A stretch of 64,000 bases of DNA. It comes from Aralia elata (lineage: Eukaryota > Streptophyta > Magnoliopsida > Apiales > Araliaceae). Within the stretch, counting starts at the first letter, position 1. The number at the start of each line of letters is the position of its first letter. The notes under the pieces are model-generated. The model saw only the letters and a program-made list of their open reading frames with translations, had not been told where the DNA came from and did no database searches. Made by a program: the position numbers and the translations under genes. Shown piece by piece: positions 22,370 through 34,191 of this stretch. The DNA is taken from positions 4,154,374-4,218,373 of the forward strand of contig CM068383.1 in assembly GCA_034770075.1 (NCBI GenBank). Reading direction: 5' to 3'.

Positions 22370-22588
22370 CTAACTAGAATAAAACATATTATCTATGGTC
22401 AGCTCTTGACCCTCACTAAAAGCCCAAAAATAAGCTCTATACCGACGGCCAAGTGGTGACCCTCGGAATAGACAATCTTTAAAGCCATATACTGACGACC
22501 AGATTGGGCCCGTCACTATTGAACTTTATAGCTACGTTCCCGACCCGACCGTCACTATAGCTCGTCGTCTTATCTTTTTCTAATAGTG
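22370..22588. mobile_element. CACTA-like terminus with subterminal repeats
   Basis: Read on the - strand from 22588 the sequence starts CACTATTAGAAAAAG, the hallmark of plant CACTA (En/Spm-like) ends. It is followed by GTGACGG/GGTCGTC/GACGG words at short intervals, as in CACTA subterminal arrays. A matching left end was not found upstream, so the element's extent is unknown. It may bound the gene-fragment cluster to its left. Confidence 0.6.
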
Positions 22589-24751
22589 CATAAACAATGT
22601 CCTAAACTATTAATTCGTTACAATGTCTCAAAGCAATAAATGTCAAATATCATTTACTGATACTATGTCCCAAATGATAGCTAGATAGGTACATGGACTC
22701 AAGGAGTCGGGGATCGAAAAGATGGAAAAATAGTGGCACGACGAATGGGGCCTATAACTTGATGAGTAAGATCTGGATAAGCAGGGCCTTGAAGAACTGA
22801 GTAAGCAGGTCCTGCAAGAGTAGTGACTCGAGAAGCATGGTTTGTACAAGCAGGGGCTCGATAAAGAGGGTCTCGAAATGCAGGGCATGTAAGAGCAGTG
22901 GCTCGACAAGTAGGTCGTGTAAGAGCAGGAACTCGATAAAAATAATCTAGATATGATCTAGATATCTGTGAGAGCAGGGCTCGATAACTTGGACCTGTAA
23001 GCGTAGAGGTCTCCATAAGTAAGGCCTGTGAGAGCGAGGCTCTAGATAAGCAAAGCCTGTAAGAGCAGTGACTCGGGGGTAAGTAAGGCTTATGACAGCA
23101 GAGTCTCGATAAAAAAGGTTTAGATAAACAGAACCTGTAGGAACAGTGACTCCACGAGTAAGGCCTGGAAGAGCAGGGGCTCGATAAAGAGGGTCTCGAT
23201 AACCAGGGCTTGTACGAGCAGGGGCTTAGTAGAGAGGATCTCGATAAGTAAGGGCTCGATAAAGTGGGTCTAGATAACCAGGCTCTGTAAGAGTAGTGTC
23301 TCGATAAACAGGAGGTAGTCGAGGATCAGGGGCTTGGAAATCAGGAGGACGGACTGAAGGATGGACGGCAAGAGCAAGTGTTATTGGAAGAAGAGCTTGG
23401 GGAGCAGGATCTCGATGTTCCCTGAGAAAGCAGTCAACCCATGGATAAGAGTTGCAACTAATGCACTCGCAACAAATTTCCAAATCCTTCACGACTCAAC
23501 AACTGCACAATATGTTTTATCGGGAGAAAGATATCAAGTCCAACTGCATTATCACCAAAAAGACTCTCACATCTTACAAACGTCGAGGGGAGCAACATTT
23601 CCACCACAATGATGCTCAGGAAGGCAATGCTAAAAAAATGTGACTAGCATACATCCATCTATCTATGGTATTAGTCAAATCATCGTGCGCAAGGTTAATA
23701 ACGTAATTGAAAATCGTGATCAGAACACTGTTGAATACTTTCCAACCTGCTATCTAGTTGTCACGAAACACTTTCTACCCAATGCCTTAGGATAAAAACC
23801 ATAAAAGCCAAAAACATATATATAGAATTACTAGAAAAGTAATCAAAGTAACTTTTCCTAATGTGATCATACTTGCTCTAAATAGTGGTGGTAGAATGAT
23901 CATAGCCTAAAAAAGGATTTCTACCACCACTACTTAAAGCATAGTATGGCCACATTAGGGAAAACTACTTTGATTACTTTTTTAGTAATTCTATATATTT
24001 GTTTTTGACTTTTATTGTTTTTCATCTTAAGATATTGGGTGGGCAGTGTTCGTGACAAAAACTAGATAGCAGTGACTGGTTGGAAAGTATTCAATAGCGT
24101 TCTAATCGCGATCTTCAATTACGTCATTAACCTTGCACACGATGGTTTGACTAATACCGCTAGTCACATTTTTCAGCATTGCCTCCCTGAGCATCATTGT
24201 GGTGGAAATGTTGCTCCCCTTGACGTTTGTAAGATGTGAGAGTCTTTTTGCTGATAATGCAGTTGGACTTGATATCTTTCTTCCGAGAAAACATAGTGTG
24301 CAGTTGTTGAGTCTTGAGGGATTTGAAAATTTGTTGCGAGTGCATTAGTTGCAACTTTTATCCATGGGTTGACTGCTTTTCTCAGGAAACACCAAGAACC
24401 TGCTCCTGAAACCCTTCTTCCAATAACACTTGCTCCTGCAATCCATCCTTCAGTCCGTCTTCCAATCCTTCCAAGCCTATGATCTCGTCCACCTGTTTAT
24501 CGAGACACTGCTCTTACAGGGCTTAGTTATCAAGACCCACTTTATTGAGCCCTTACTTATCGAGATCCTTCTTACTAAGTCTCTGCTCTTACAGAGACCC
24601 TCTTTATCGAGCCCCTGCTCTTCCAGGCCTTACTCGTCGAGTCACTGCTCCTACAGATTCTCTTCTCTAAACTTTTTTTATCGAGGCTCTGCTCTCACAG
24701 GCTCCACTTATCGAAATCATCTTTATCGAGTCCTGCTCTTATAGGCCTTAC

Positions 24752-25958
24752 CATGGTTTTCAGACCCGGACCGGCGGTCGAACCGGAAAAAACCGGAACC
24801 GGTCGGCCTTCCGGTCCGGTTTGGACCAATAACCCATTTTTATTTAAAAACCGTTCAAACCCGAAAAACCGGCGGTTGAACCGTCTAACCCAGCGAACCG
24901 GTGACTGGTTCGCGAGTTGGACCGGTTCTTACTTAAATAGAAAAAAAAAATCAGCAATCAAAGTTCATCTCATCTCTGCACTTCTTCTTCTCCGTTGCGC
25001 CCAAATTAATCATTAATGTATAGCTTACTCTAATAAGCAACACAAAATTACTCACTTTCCAAACCCATTATTCATACACAATAAGTTTTAACAATATTTA
25101 CCCAAAACAGAAAAATTAAAAAGAGAAGAAGAAATAAAAAAGAAAAAGATCGGACTAGTATCGCTCTGTGTACTACAGATTTGGGGGTCGATCGCCGTTT
25201 GAACAGTATGAACTTGATGAGCCAAAAACCAAAAAAAACCCACCCAAAACTTGACAGTGCACTATGATGAACTTGATGACCCCAAACTGAAAAGGCGGAA
25301 CCACTACACTGTACACACTTCACACAATGGAATATTGGAATGATAAAAGAAGAAAGCATGAGCTGTAGATTTTAAATTATAATTAGAATATGCCAAAAGC
25401 ATATTCTATTTTGACTATAATATAATAAAAGTAAAGTATGTATAATTAATAATATAATAAGTATGCATCTAGAGAGATTTATATTTATTTGTATTTAATT
25501 TTATGGAAATTGATATTTCCACATTACATTTTGATATTTTCACACGTATGGCCCACATATGAGTCAATAAAATTTTGACACGTCAGCTAATATGTGGGTC
25601 ATACGTGTGGAAATATCAAAATATTATGTGGAAATAGCAGTTTCCAATTTTATTCACTCTTAAATTTTAAGTTATGATAATAATTTAATATATTTTTTTT
25701 TATAAATTTAGTATTTATTTGAATTGTATAAAATAAACATAGTATAAATATGTTTAATTTTTTTTATAGATAAATTGATTAATTTTATATATTTACTAAA
25801 TATCATATATAATAATAATTAATATATTTAATTATTTATTATTTTTATATATTAATGACGTCACTGGGTCAATAACGGTCCGACCACTGGTTGGACCAGT
25901 GACCCAACCACCCGGTACCTTTTCCGGTTCGATGAACGGTCCGGGTCTGAGAACCTTG
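24752..25958. mobile_element. Non-autonomous hAT-type element, ACCGG-rich family, copy 2
   Basis: Exact 8-bp target duplication GGCCTTAC (24744-24751 and 25959-25966). Ends CATGGTTTTCAGACCCGGAC and reverse-complement CAAGGTTCTCAGACCCGGAC. Subterminal ACCGG/CCGGT words and the AT-rich tail (CGACCACTGGTTGGACCAGTG near the right end) match copy 1 at 5078-5791. It is longer than copy 1, partly because of the 141-bp MITE at 25505-25645. No transposase. It sits inside the right arm of the fold-back. Confidence 0.9.
25505..25645. mobile_element. 141-bp hairpin MITE, 8-bp target duplication
   Basis: Arms of about 59 bases (left GGAAATTGATATTTCCACAT, right reverse complement GGAAACTGCTATTTCCACAT) fold back with few mismatches. 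The exact 8-bp duplication AATTTTAT flanks it (25497-25504 and 25646-25653), so it is hAT-type. It is nested inside the ACCGG-rich element. Confidence 0.88.
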
Positions 25959-26515
25959 GGCCTTACTTACCCCCGAGTCACTACTCTTACAGCCTACAGG
26001 CTTTGCTTATCTAAACTCTCGAGGCCTCGCTCTCACAGGCCCTACTTATGGAGACCCTCTACGCTCACAGGCTCGAGCCCATGCTCTTACAAGCCTTACT
26101 CCTCCCGTCACTGCTCTTACAGGCTTTGCTTATCTAAACTCTCGAGGCCTCGCTCTCACATGCCCTACTTATGGAGACCCTCTACGCTCACAGGCTCAAC
26201 CTATCGAACCCATGCTCTTACAAGCCTTACTCCTCCAATTACTGCTCCTACAGGCTTTGCTTATCTAAACTCTCTTTATCGAAGCCCCACCCTCACAGAC
26301 CGTACATATCAACACCATCTTTATCGAGTCCCTGCACTTACACACACCCACTGCTCTTACATGCCCTGCATTTCAAGACCCTCCTTATTCTCTTTATCCA
26401 CTGCTCAAAGCCTGCTTACCCAACTTTTACAGGCCCTGCTTACCCAACTCTTCCAAGTGCCCTGCTTACCTAACTCTTCCAAGCTCGTCGAGTTATAAGT
26501 CATTGCCGAACAAAG

Positions 26516-28047
26516 CCTTAGTATGTTACCTTCATGACTCCATCTCAATAAATATGGTATGTCTTGACATTTAAAATTTAAAAGTTGATATAAATCTATT
26601 TATTTTTTCTTAATACAATTATAATTATTATAAACTATATAAAAATTAAACTAATTATGAGATAGATTCATTGTTTCAAACCTTAAATGAATCATGTAAA
26701 ATTTAAATTTAAAAATCTATATATTATACACATGTATATAACTAATAATAATAATAATTAGTTATATATATATATATATGTGTGTGTGTATAATATATAG
26801 ATTTTTCTAATAAAAATTCAAATCAACTGCATTCATGTCTTTGTTAGTCATTCATTAACACTACACTTGCAATCCCTACAATTCTAGTCAAACAATAATT
26901 ATATTTTCATTTGTAAAAGATAATAGTAAACAAAAAAAATTTTAACTTTTCAAATTTTAATTTTAATTTGGAAAGTTATGATCTTATTCGTTTACCATCA
27001 ACTTGTGTTGTTAAAAGTATGATTCTTGTTCGATTAGAATTACAGCGATTGCGGCTTAAATGGTACACAATGACCCACAAGTATATAAATTGTTATATAG
27101 TACTAATATATGATATTAAAACAATTTTGTAATCATACAAAAATAATAGTTTGTGAAAAAAAGCATGACGTTTATTAAACATAAATACATAACCTACTAT
27201 TATGATTATTATTTTTTAGACATATTATTATTTTTATATTTTTGGTTTAACTTTTTGAAAAGCAATATAATTCTAGATACACTCGAGCAATTTTGGCCAT
27301 TATTTACCCCTTCCCCTGTATAATCTATACTACCCTAAGAAGACATAGAAAAAACTCCAACAAACACTCAAAAAATCTGCAACTCATAGGGAGAAAGAAA
27401 TAAATCATACGTTAAATTGAACCAATTTTCCATTAAAGTACTTATATTAGTTCTTCTAATCACTTGTATTCGTTTCACAAAAGAGAGTTCTATTTGAATT
27501 TATAGATGATTTTTTTTCCCCGGAATGGATGGATGGAGTATTTTAAATGGAATTGTGCTATAACTTTTTCCCTTGTTTGGGTTAATTTACACTACTAAAC
27601 CAGAGCACCTCTCTCCTACTTTGAGTTTGTGTTTAACAAAAACAAAAGAGATGCGTTGCGTTTCAGCTATCAAACGCAGTTGTTAACCGAAACGTAGTTG
27701 CTAACGCTAACTTCCGCGTTTGGGCGACCCGCGTTTAGCATTCCCGAACAAATTAAATGTCTCATAGGGTTCAATCTTTCTCAAGAAATTGACAATTTTG
27801 TGATTTGTTTAGTTAGTTACTTTAGTAGTATCGTTCATGTTAGGCCTGGTCATTGTTTATTCATTGGTTGAATAACGAAATAAGGGCTATTAATTCATCA
27901 ATTCCTATATAATTATATGTATTCTATAAGGCATGCTTATCCCATCTTTCTTATGCCAAGAAAAAATTGCACTCAGAGATGCTTTTATATAAAGATATGA
28001 AAAGGGTTAGAATCATGATTTTACAAAAAGGAGAGATGATAGAAGGG
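26516..28047. other. Intergenic, no gene
   Basis: AT-rich, with (TA)n/(TG)n at about 26764-26790 flanked by inverted AATATATAGATTTT-like words, and a patch of AACGCAGTTG/AACGTAGTTG words at 27650-27740. A CATCCATCCATTCCGGGG word (on the - strand) near 27520-27540 resembles a Stowaway end without a partner. Confidence 0.55.
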
Positions 28048-29299
28048 TGAATCTCCATTTTAAGGCCAAAGAGGATGTGCAATCCTTGTTGGTGCAAGCT
28101 CCCTTTCCAACTTAGAAGCAAAAGATTTTTGAAAAAATGAAATTGGAGATCAGAATACAAACAACTTAGTGTAATGCTACGTTTGGATTGAAAGAATAGG
28201 ATGGGGAAGGAATGAAATATAAATGATGTGAGTATTTTGTTTTAGTAAAGAAGTCCCACTATATAAAATCAAGAAAAGTTTTATTTCTCCCCTGCGTGGG
28301 ATGTGGGTTTATCCCAATAACACTAAAACATACATTAGGCCAGCCATTCCTATTGAAGAAAACTTGCACTGCAACTCCATACCTGTCATCATCCGAGATT
28401 GCCATCTACTGAGATGGAGCAACCTGCAATAGAGACATTTCTAAAGTTAGCAAGGTTCTACGGCCTTTTTGACTTAAAAGGCAACCTTTAAATCAAAATT
28501 TTCAACCCTTATTCCATTCGTCCCTAAGAACATTAAGATTACGAAGGAGATAACCAGGGCCTGCATTTGAATTCCTGAAAATCAACTCATTCATGCGAAG
28601 CCATAGTAACTATACTATACAGACCAAACCATAATAAGATCCTGCTAGGTCTAGCCTCAGTATCACACTAAAACAGGCCAAGGTTGGTTCTGTAGTTCCA
28701 CCTAATAGAAAAAATCACTGAAAAATATATCCACTCAGCCAAAGGTGAACACACACACACACACGACACGCATCTTAGTTTGGTAAAGAAAATATGATAT
28801 GCACTCACGCACATATACAATAACGTCAACAATCAATAAGAATAAGGAAAAGGAATTGCCAAACCAAAATATACATGGTGCAAGTATGAGTGGGGAAAAA
28901 CAAATAAGGAATGTTTGGCAGCAAAATCGAGCCATATTTCAGAAAAAGCGAGGGTGAAACCTCCATAGCAAAAAGAACAAGGAACCAAAAAGTATCAGCT
29001 AGAAATTAGCTTTTCCATATGAAAGAACAATTAAAAATAGAATATTTATACATTTGTTCTGCCAAATGAGAACTGATTCACTCTTGGACCCTTTTATAGG
29101 ACCTATAGCTTCAGAACTAATAATGGTGGTAGTCATAATTGTTTGTACCTAGAGCTGGCAATTAAACCAAACCCATGAACCCGTCCATTAAACCCATAAG
29201 TTAATGAGTTAAATTATCCATTTACTTAGATAGTATCACTATCTAAGTAGGTTGGGTTAAATCGATAATGATAAATTAAGTGGGTTAAATGATTAATAT
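28048..29299. other. Start of block A, no recognisable gene
   Basis: A short - strand frame after an AG acceptor near 28430 (peptide MAISDDDRYGVAVQVF) is also open in block B with small changes. It could be an orphan exon, but I cannot name it. A (CA)n run lies at 28749-28763. TAGAGCTGGCAATTAAACC near 29150 resembles a transposon end and is present in both blocks. Confidence 0.4.
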
Positions 29300-29445
29300 A
29301 CACTAACCCACCTAAGAAAATTCCGACTGGTACTCTCCCACTGGACTCCTCAGTAGCCCATCCATTATGAAGGGTCACCGCCCTCTGACGTAGACAATGA
29401 AGACTCTTTTTCAGTTTCAGCATTAATTGGACCTCCTAATCCCAA
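29300..29445 (-). pseudogene. WRKY relic, block A (mostly deleted)
   Basis: Only the segment after the leucine zipper survives. It matches the block B relic from the DLGLGGP region to EESSGRVPVGIFLGG, and the coding frame is interrupted. The upstream zipper exons present in block B (51110-51495) are missing here, replaced by an A-rich junction near 29460. Confidence 0.65.
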
Positions 29446-29734
29446 ATCAATGAACTGTCTAAGTAAAAAAAAAACAAACAAAAGTTAAATGCTAGCTTTG
29501 AAGCTATAAAAACAAACTTCAATTTTATTTTATTTTTACAAAAAATGAGAATAACTAAAGCCTACATACCAATCAAAGGGAACCCATTGGAATACTCCTC
29601 GGTTCCGTGATTGTTGATATCAACTGCATAATAAAATTTAAAACAGATTTGTCCAAATTTTATGTTTTTGAGTCTAGTGCCCAAGAAATATTTCGGGAAC
29701 AATATTTACCAGAACTGAAGAAGAAAATAAATTA

Positions 29735-30083
29735 AACTGACCCTGAAGTCGCCCTATTCGCTTCCAATCTTTCCGGAGCTTGCAAAACCAATGAATTGGT
29801 TATGTATTCCCAAACTCGGCTCCAGTTCATGCACACTAGCAGTAGCATCCACAGGAGGAGGAGGTGGTGGGTGTGTATACTCCCATATTAATCCAGCCAC
29901 AAAAATAAAAACAGCAACTCATCCTGTTATCTTAACACCTCTTAAATCTGGATCTGTGGCATACCACCAATCATCAGAATCAAACTCATCATCCACAGTA
30001 GTATTCGCATTATCATTACCTCCCAAAGCCCTAATCAAAAACAACACACTCAATACCACTTTACCCTAATTACGTGACATCTT
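29735..30083 (-). pseudogene. Small two-helix membrane protein, block A, disabled
   Basis: Counterpart of the open frame at 51864-52208 in block B. Here the start ATG TCA CGT AAT is followed at once by TAG, and later indels shift the frame. Remnants such as RALGGNDNANT and DSDDW remain readable. The nearby piece at about 29580-29637 (NNHGTEEYSNGFPLI, between AG and GT) may be another exon of this or a neighbouring gene. Confidence 0.7.
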
Positions 30084-30151
30084 CCCCCTTACGATTTTGG
30101 AAAGAAATGGCGATTTTTAAGATGCAGAGTGGCTAAGCTTATAGGGTTTTA

Positions 30152-31179
30152 GAGCATCTCCAACAGGCCAGAGATGCTTAAATCCTAGACTAAATAGAGT
30201 CTAGGAATCAGATTTTGATCCAACAGCCGGACTAAATTTAGTCTATCGATTTTTCCGGCAAGCAAGGCAGACTATATCAAGGAACGGGAGGTGGTGGACT
30301 ATAATTTTGACTATAATTTTAAATATATTTAAATGGGATAGTGGAGGTGGTTGGATGACCGAAGAAGAAGGAGATGAAGGGGGCTGAAGAAGAAGGAGAT
30401 GAAGGGGGCTGAAGAAGAAACAGGATAGAAAGAAAATGAGATGGAGACCACCTCTGTTTCTTTCTCTACTCTCTCTTCACTCTCTCTCTCTGGTCTGCTG
30501 TGGAAGGTACACTCACACAAAAAACACTCTCTCTCTCTGGTCTCCTGTGGAAGGTAAGTACTCGCACAAAAAACACTCTCTCTCTCTGGTCTCCTGTGGA
30601 AGGTCAGTACTCACACAAAAAATATGGGAACCCAGCGGATAAAAAAAGAATACTGTCATAGATACAAAATATTTTATAAACTTGTTAATGTGACACTGTT
30701 ATATTGAGGATAGTATTGTAGTGAAAAAGTATTTTTTTTAACTATCACCAATACAACAGTATCACATCAGCCAGTTTATAAAATATTTGTAAAATAATTT
30801 ATGTCTCTGGCATTACTCTAAAAAAAACATGATCAGGACAAAAAAAATTAACATCCTCCGAATAGAAATAAAAAATGTTGATCGAAAAATTTATAAATAT
30901 GTATAATAATTCAATATATTTTATTATATTTTAATCAACTACTTTAACTTGTAGCAATTGTAAGTATTTGATTAGTAATCATTTGTATTTTTATTATATT
31001 TGATTTTTATTTTTTTATTGATAATATATGTTTAATTTATTTTTTAGATGTATTATTCTTCATTATTATCTCAAGATTTCTCACTTGATCCGAATTTGTT
31101 GGATGAATTCTCAATTTATTAATTATTTTAATATTTTTATATTATAGTCTACGGGATAGTCCATTTGTTGGAGATGCTC
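30152..31179. mobile_element. PIF/Harbinger-like element, block A only
   Basis: Ends GAGCATCTCCAACAG and (reverse complement) GAGCATCTCCAACAAATG, with TTA on both sides (30149-30151 and 31180-31182), the PIF/Harbinger target. Block B has the uninterrupted site near 52310-52325. No transposase frame. It contains a CT-rich tandem repeat (30483-30640). About 1.0 kb, non-autonomous. Confidence 0.85.
30483..30640. repeat. Tandem repeat, ~50-55-bp unit x3
   Basis: The unit CTCTCTCTGGTCTCCTGTGG + AAGGTAAGTACTC + CACAAAAAACA is repeated three times inside the Harbinger-like element. Each copy contains an AGGTAAGT/AGGTCAGT-like splice-donor word. Confidence 0.88.
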
Positions 31180-31182
31180 TTA

Positions 31183-33218
31183 GGGCAACACAATTCGGGC
31201 TCATGGAACTACTATTTGTAAAGAAAACCCATGGTCCCCAGGTATTTTACGCCTGGTCCCTGAATAAAAATTACTGTAAAGTTGATGCTCATAAGTTGTT
31301 AAAAGTTACAGTCAATGATAGAATTGTAAAGAGATATATACGGAGCCCGATATAATAGGATTTATATTCGAAAAAAGATTTTCTATTCATATTTGTTATT
31401 TGATGGATATTTGTGGTATTTATATGCTGGGAAAAAAATTATGCGTATTTGTATTGGTATTTGATTGATATTTGTAATCACTACGTAAAAAAAATACTTG
31501 TTCCGAGTATTGAGTTACTCAGATTTTGTTCATAAAATTAAATTAAATCTAAAATAAAGTTTAATTGAGGCTCATTTAATTACCGAGTCAAGAATGATCT
31601 CGAAATGAGCACGGACAGTTTGAACTTCTCGAGTGAATATGATCCGAGTATCAATAGAAAATTATAATTTAAAAATATTCGAGTAATCTATCGAATATTA
31701 AAATTTGTTCATATTTAAATATTTTTATTTCAAGTCGAGCTCGAATCGAGCTCTTTAAAATACGAATTAATTAAGTCTGAACTGTTTAGTTCATTTACAG
31801 TCTTGGTTGAGGGGGCGAGGTGGGGTTTGAGTTGGAAAAATTTTATTTTATTGAAAATTTCAATATTTTTTATGTACGAAAAATTCATAATCTTTACTAT
31901 AAATATTCATTTGAATCTCATTTATAAATTTTATTTTTTTTTCCCTTTCTTATTATTAAATGTAATGTGTGTATTTTAGTGTTATTGGTGACAAGATAGT
32001 AGTAAAATTGAAAGTCATACTAAGATAATTTATTTGTTGTTTTTATAGAATAGTTATTTTTATAAATTTTCTTTTATGTGGACAGAGCAAAGGAAAAACT
32101 AAAAGTGGTGAGGGCATAGATTTAATATGAAAATTAGATTATTTTATCTTTTATTAACTTTTAAATTTGTATAGAAATAATTGACAAAGAAGAAATTCTC
32201 ATAACCAATTAACCCAGCTTATTCTAATGTCAACATTGACATTTAAATTAAGTAATTAAGGATAGAATTATACTCTTGGAACATTTTATTTTGTTATTTT
32301 GACACTTGCCCCCTAATTACCTAAAGTTATTCGTTGTACAAATATGATCTTTTGTACTTTTTAACCGGGGCTTGTCCAATTACACACAATCTAACATATA
32401 ATAGAATTTCATATTTAGTGTAGGTTGATTTTAACTTTGTAAATGATAAACTCGAACTTGTAGTATTGTACAGTAAATAAATTGAGACTTTACCCTAGGC
32501 TATTGCCTTACCACTTCAATTTGGGATTACTTCAATTTTGGACGATTTTGATGTACAATTAAAAGTTTGACTAATCAAATTGGCAATCTTCTAAAGTACT
32601 TTGCAATAAACTATATTGACTCATTTAAATATTATACAAAATTTAAGGGAGCTAATGGCAGATCTTTGAACAAGTAACATAATAGAACTAATTTAACTAC
32701 CCTATAATGTCATAATGCTCCCTAATACAATTGCACCCAAAAATAAAAAAAAATAAAAAAAAATAAAAAAATCCACCACATTTTGGAGTGGAATGATCAA
32801 TCTAGGCTGGTGGAAAAAAAATCCCATTGATCATGGGACGGCCAATTGCTACCTGTGACTTGTATTACTCTCTTTACTACCAAGAGAAAAATGTTTTAGA
32901 ATCATATGAAATCTTCTGGCTATTAGCTTCTGCAAACAAACCACAATTTTTCCTTGCTCTAGCGTTCAGGCATGAGAGAGTAATAGGAGTATACAAAACC
33001 ATCCCTGAATCTATTTTTCATATATAGTCACAGGTGCAACTTCCTTTGGAATTGCTGCAGAGAGTGGATCATAATATGTAAACAACAAGTCTTTTATATT
33101 GAAAAAGAACTAGAAAATATTGACTATGATAACTAAAGGAGAAGAATTACTGAACAAAATTACAAGGCCAACCTGATGGTGTTGAGAAAAATATATTCTA
33201 CACATCAAGCACCATATT
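31183..33218. other. Intergenic part of block A
   Basis: AT-rich. TATTTGATGGATATTTGT-type words recur at 31390-31490, resembling sequence near 3180-3260 and the matching part of block B (52490-52700), probably an old dispersed repeat. The part at about 31790-32500 has no block B counterpart. No gene is visible. Confidence 0.55.
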
Positions 33219-34191
33219 CTATATTGTAATGTCATCGATCGAGAGTTCTTTTCCATAAAGATTCTTCAGTTTCTGCAGCATGGACAAAAAGTTAGAACCT
33301 CCCTCAGGACCCTCAGTCATTACCTCATTTCATTGTTCATCCATAAATACTTGCATATTCACATAATTTAAAACTGATGCAGTGACACAAACCTACAGGA
33401 AACATTTCTATATTGGAAGAAAAACAAATCAAAAGCCAGAAAAACGCCAACCATATATCCTCACTTTTATTAAGCTGAGATGAATTAAGTCATAAAGGGA
33501 AGAGAAATGTGGAAACATCCATTTTTGGCTGATAGTATAATGAGGAGAAGACTGCTACTATATACACATGGTGAGTATTAGGATAATTGGCTTAAAATGC
33601 CAACCATATCTAGGCTTTGTTATTTTAAATATCCATTTCTTTGACAACTCTTGAAGCAGGTTTTCAATCAAAATTTAGGATCAACATTCCATAACAGTAA
33701 TCTTAGTATGGAACCACCTCGAAGGGGTCTGTCTAGAACATAAGCTTGCACTACAATTTCAAATATACCCCAAGTATTTCAGCTATGAGAATGATATATT
33801 AAAACTTCCGCAAGATAAGAAGATATTCTAAATTGAACTACAAAAAGTTTATAAAGGAAGAAGAAAGAGAATAACTGGAAAACTACTACCGTTATGTATT
33901 GTGGCGGATCATCAAGACTAGTTGAACCGAAGACAACTTCCCTCCTTAATTTTGTAGTAAGCTTGTGACAAACCCGTAGCTGAGAAACAACAAAAGAAGA
34001 AAAGGAAAAAAAAATCTTGAAGGGCTATTATACAACTTACAGCAAGACATGTACCTGAAAAAAATATACCTCTGATTGAGTTGCTCCACCAATAATAAAA
34101 ACAAATATTCTCTGCCCCATCTTCTTGAGATCACTAGATGCACTTCTCAGAATGGAATCACCGCAAAAGCAGTAGGACAAAACAAGAAAGA

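Larger units (their letters stand above)
22735..26515. repeat. 3.8-kb fold-back (long inverted repeat) with tandem-array arms
   Basis: The left arm (~22735-23905) is the imperfect reverse complement of the right arm (~23912-24743 plus 25967-26515; the gap is an inserted transposon). At the centre, TAGTGGTGGTAGAA near 23885 pairs with TTCTACCACCACTA near 23920, and the flanks pair out through AGTAATCAAAGTA / TACTTTGATTACT. Outer arms are degenerate arrays of a ~45-bp motif built from GGGCTCGATAAAGAGGGTCT and CGATAACCAGGGCTTGTAAG. Inner arms (23361-23640 and 24160-24430) share a block encoding the same short peptide in opposite strands. Outer limits are judged by eye and no target duplication was found. 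Confidence 0.85.

Noticed and set aside
25899..26498. 199-residue open frame with repeated YSSRHCSYRLCLSKLSRPRS-like segments
   Set aside because: It is the fold-back's tandem array read in one frame; the repeats are DNA-level, the frame starts inside the inserted hAT element, and overlapping frames are equally repetitive.
22735..26515. CRISPR-like array of ~45-bp repeats
   Set aside because: Repeats are degenerate and head-to-tail without unique spacers, and they are mirrored as an inverted repeat; this is plant nuclear DNA.
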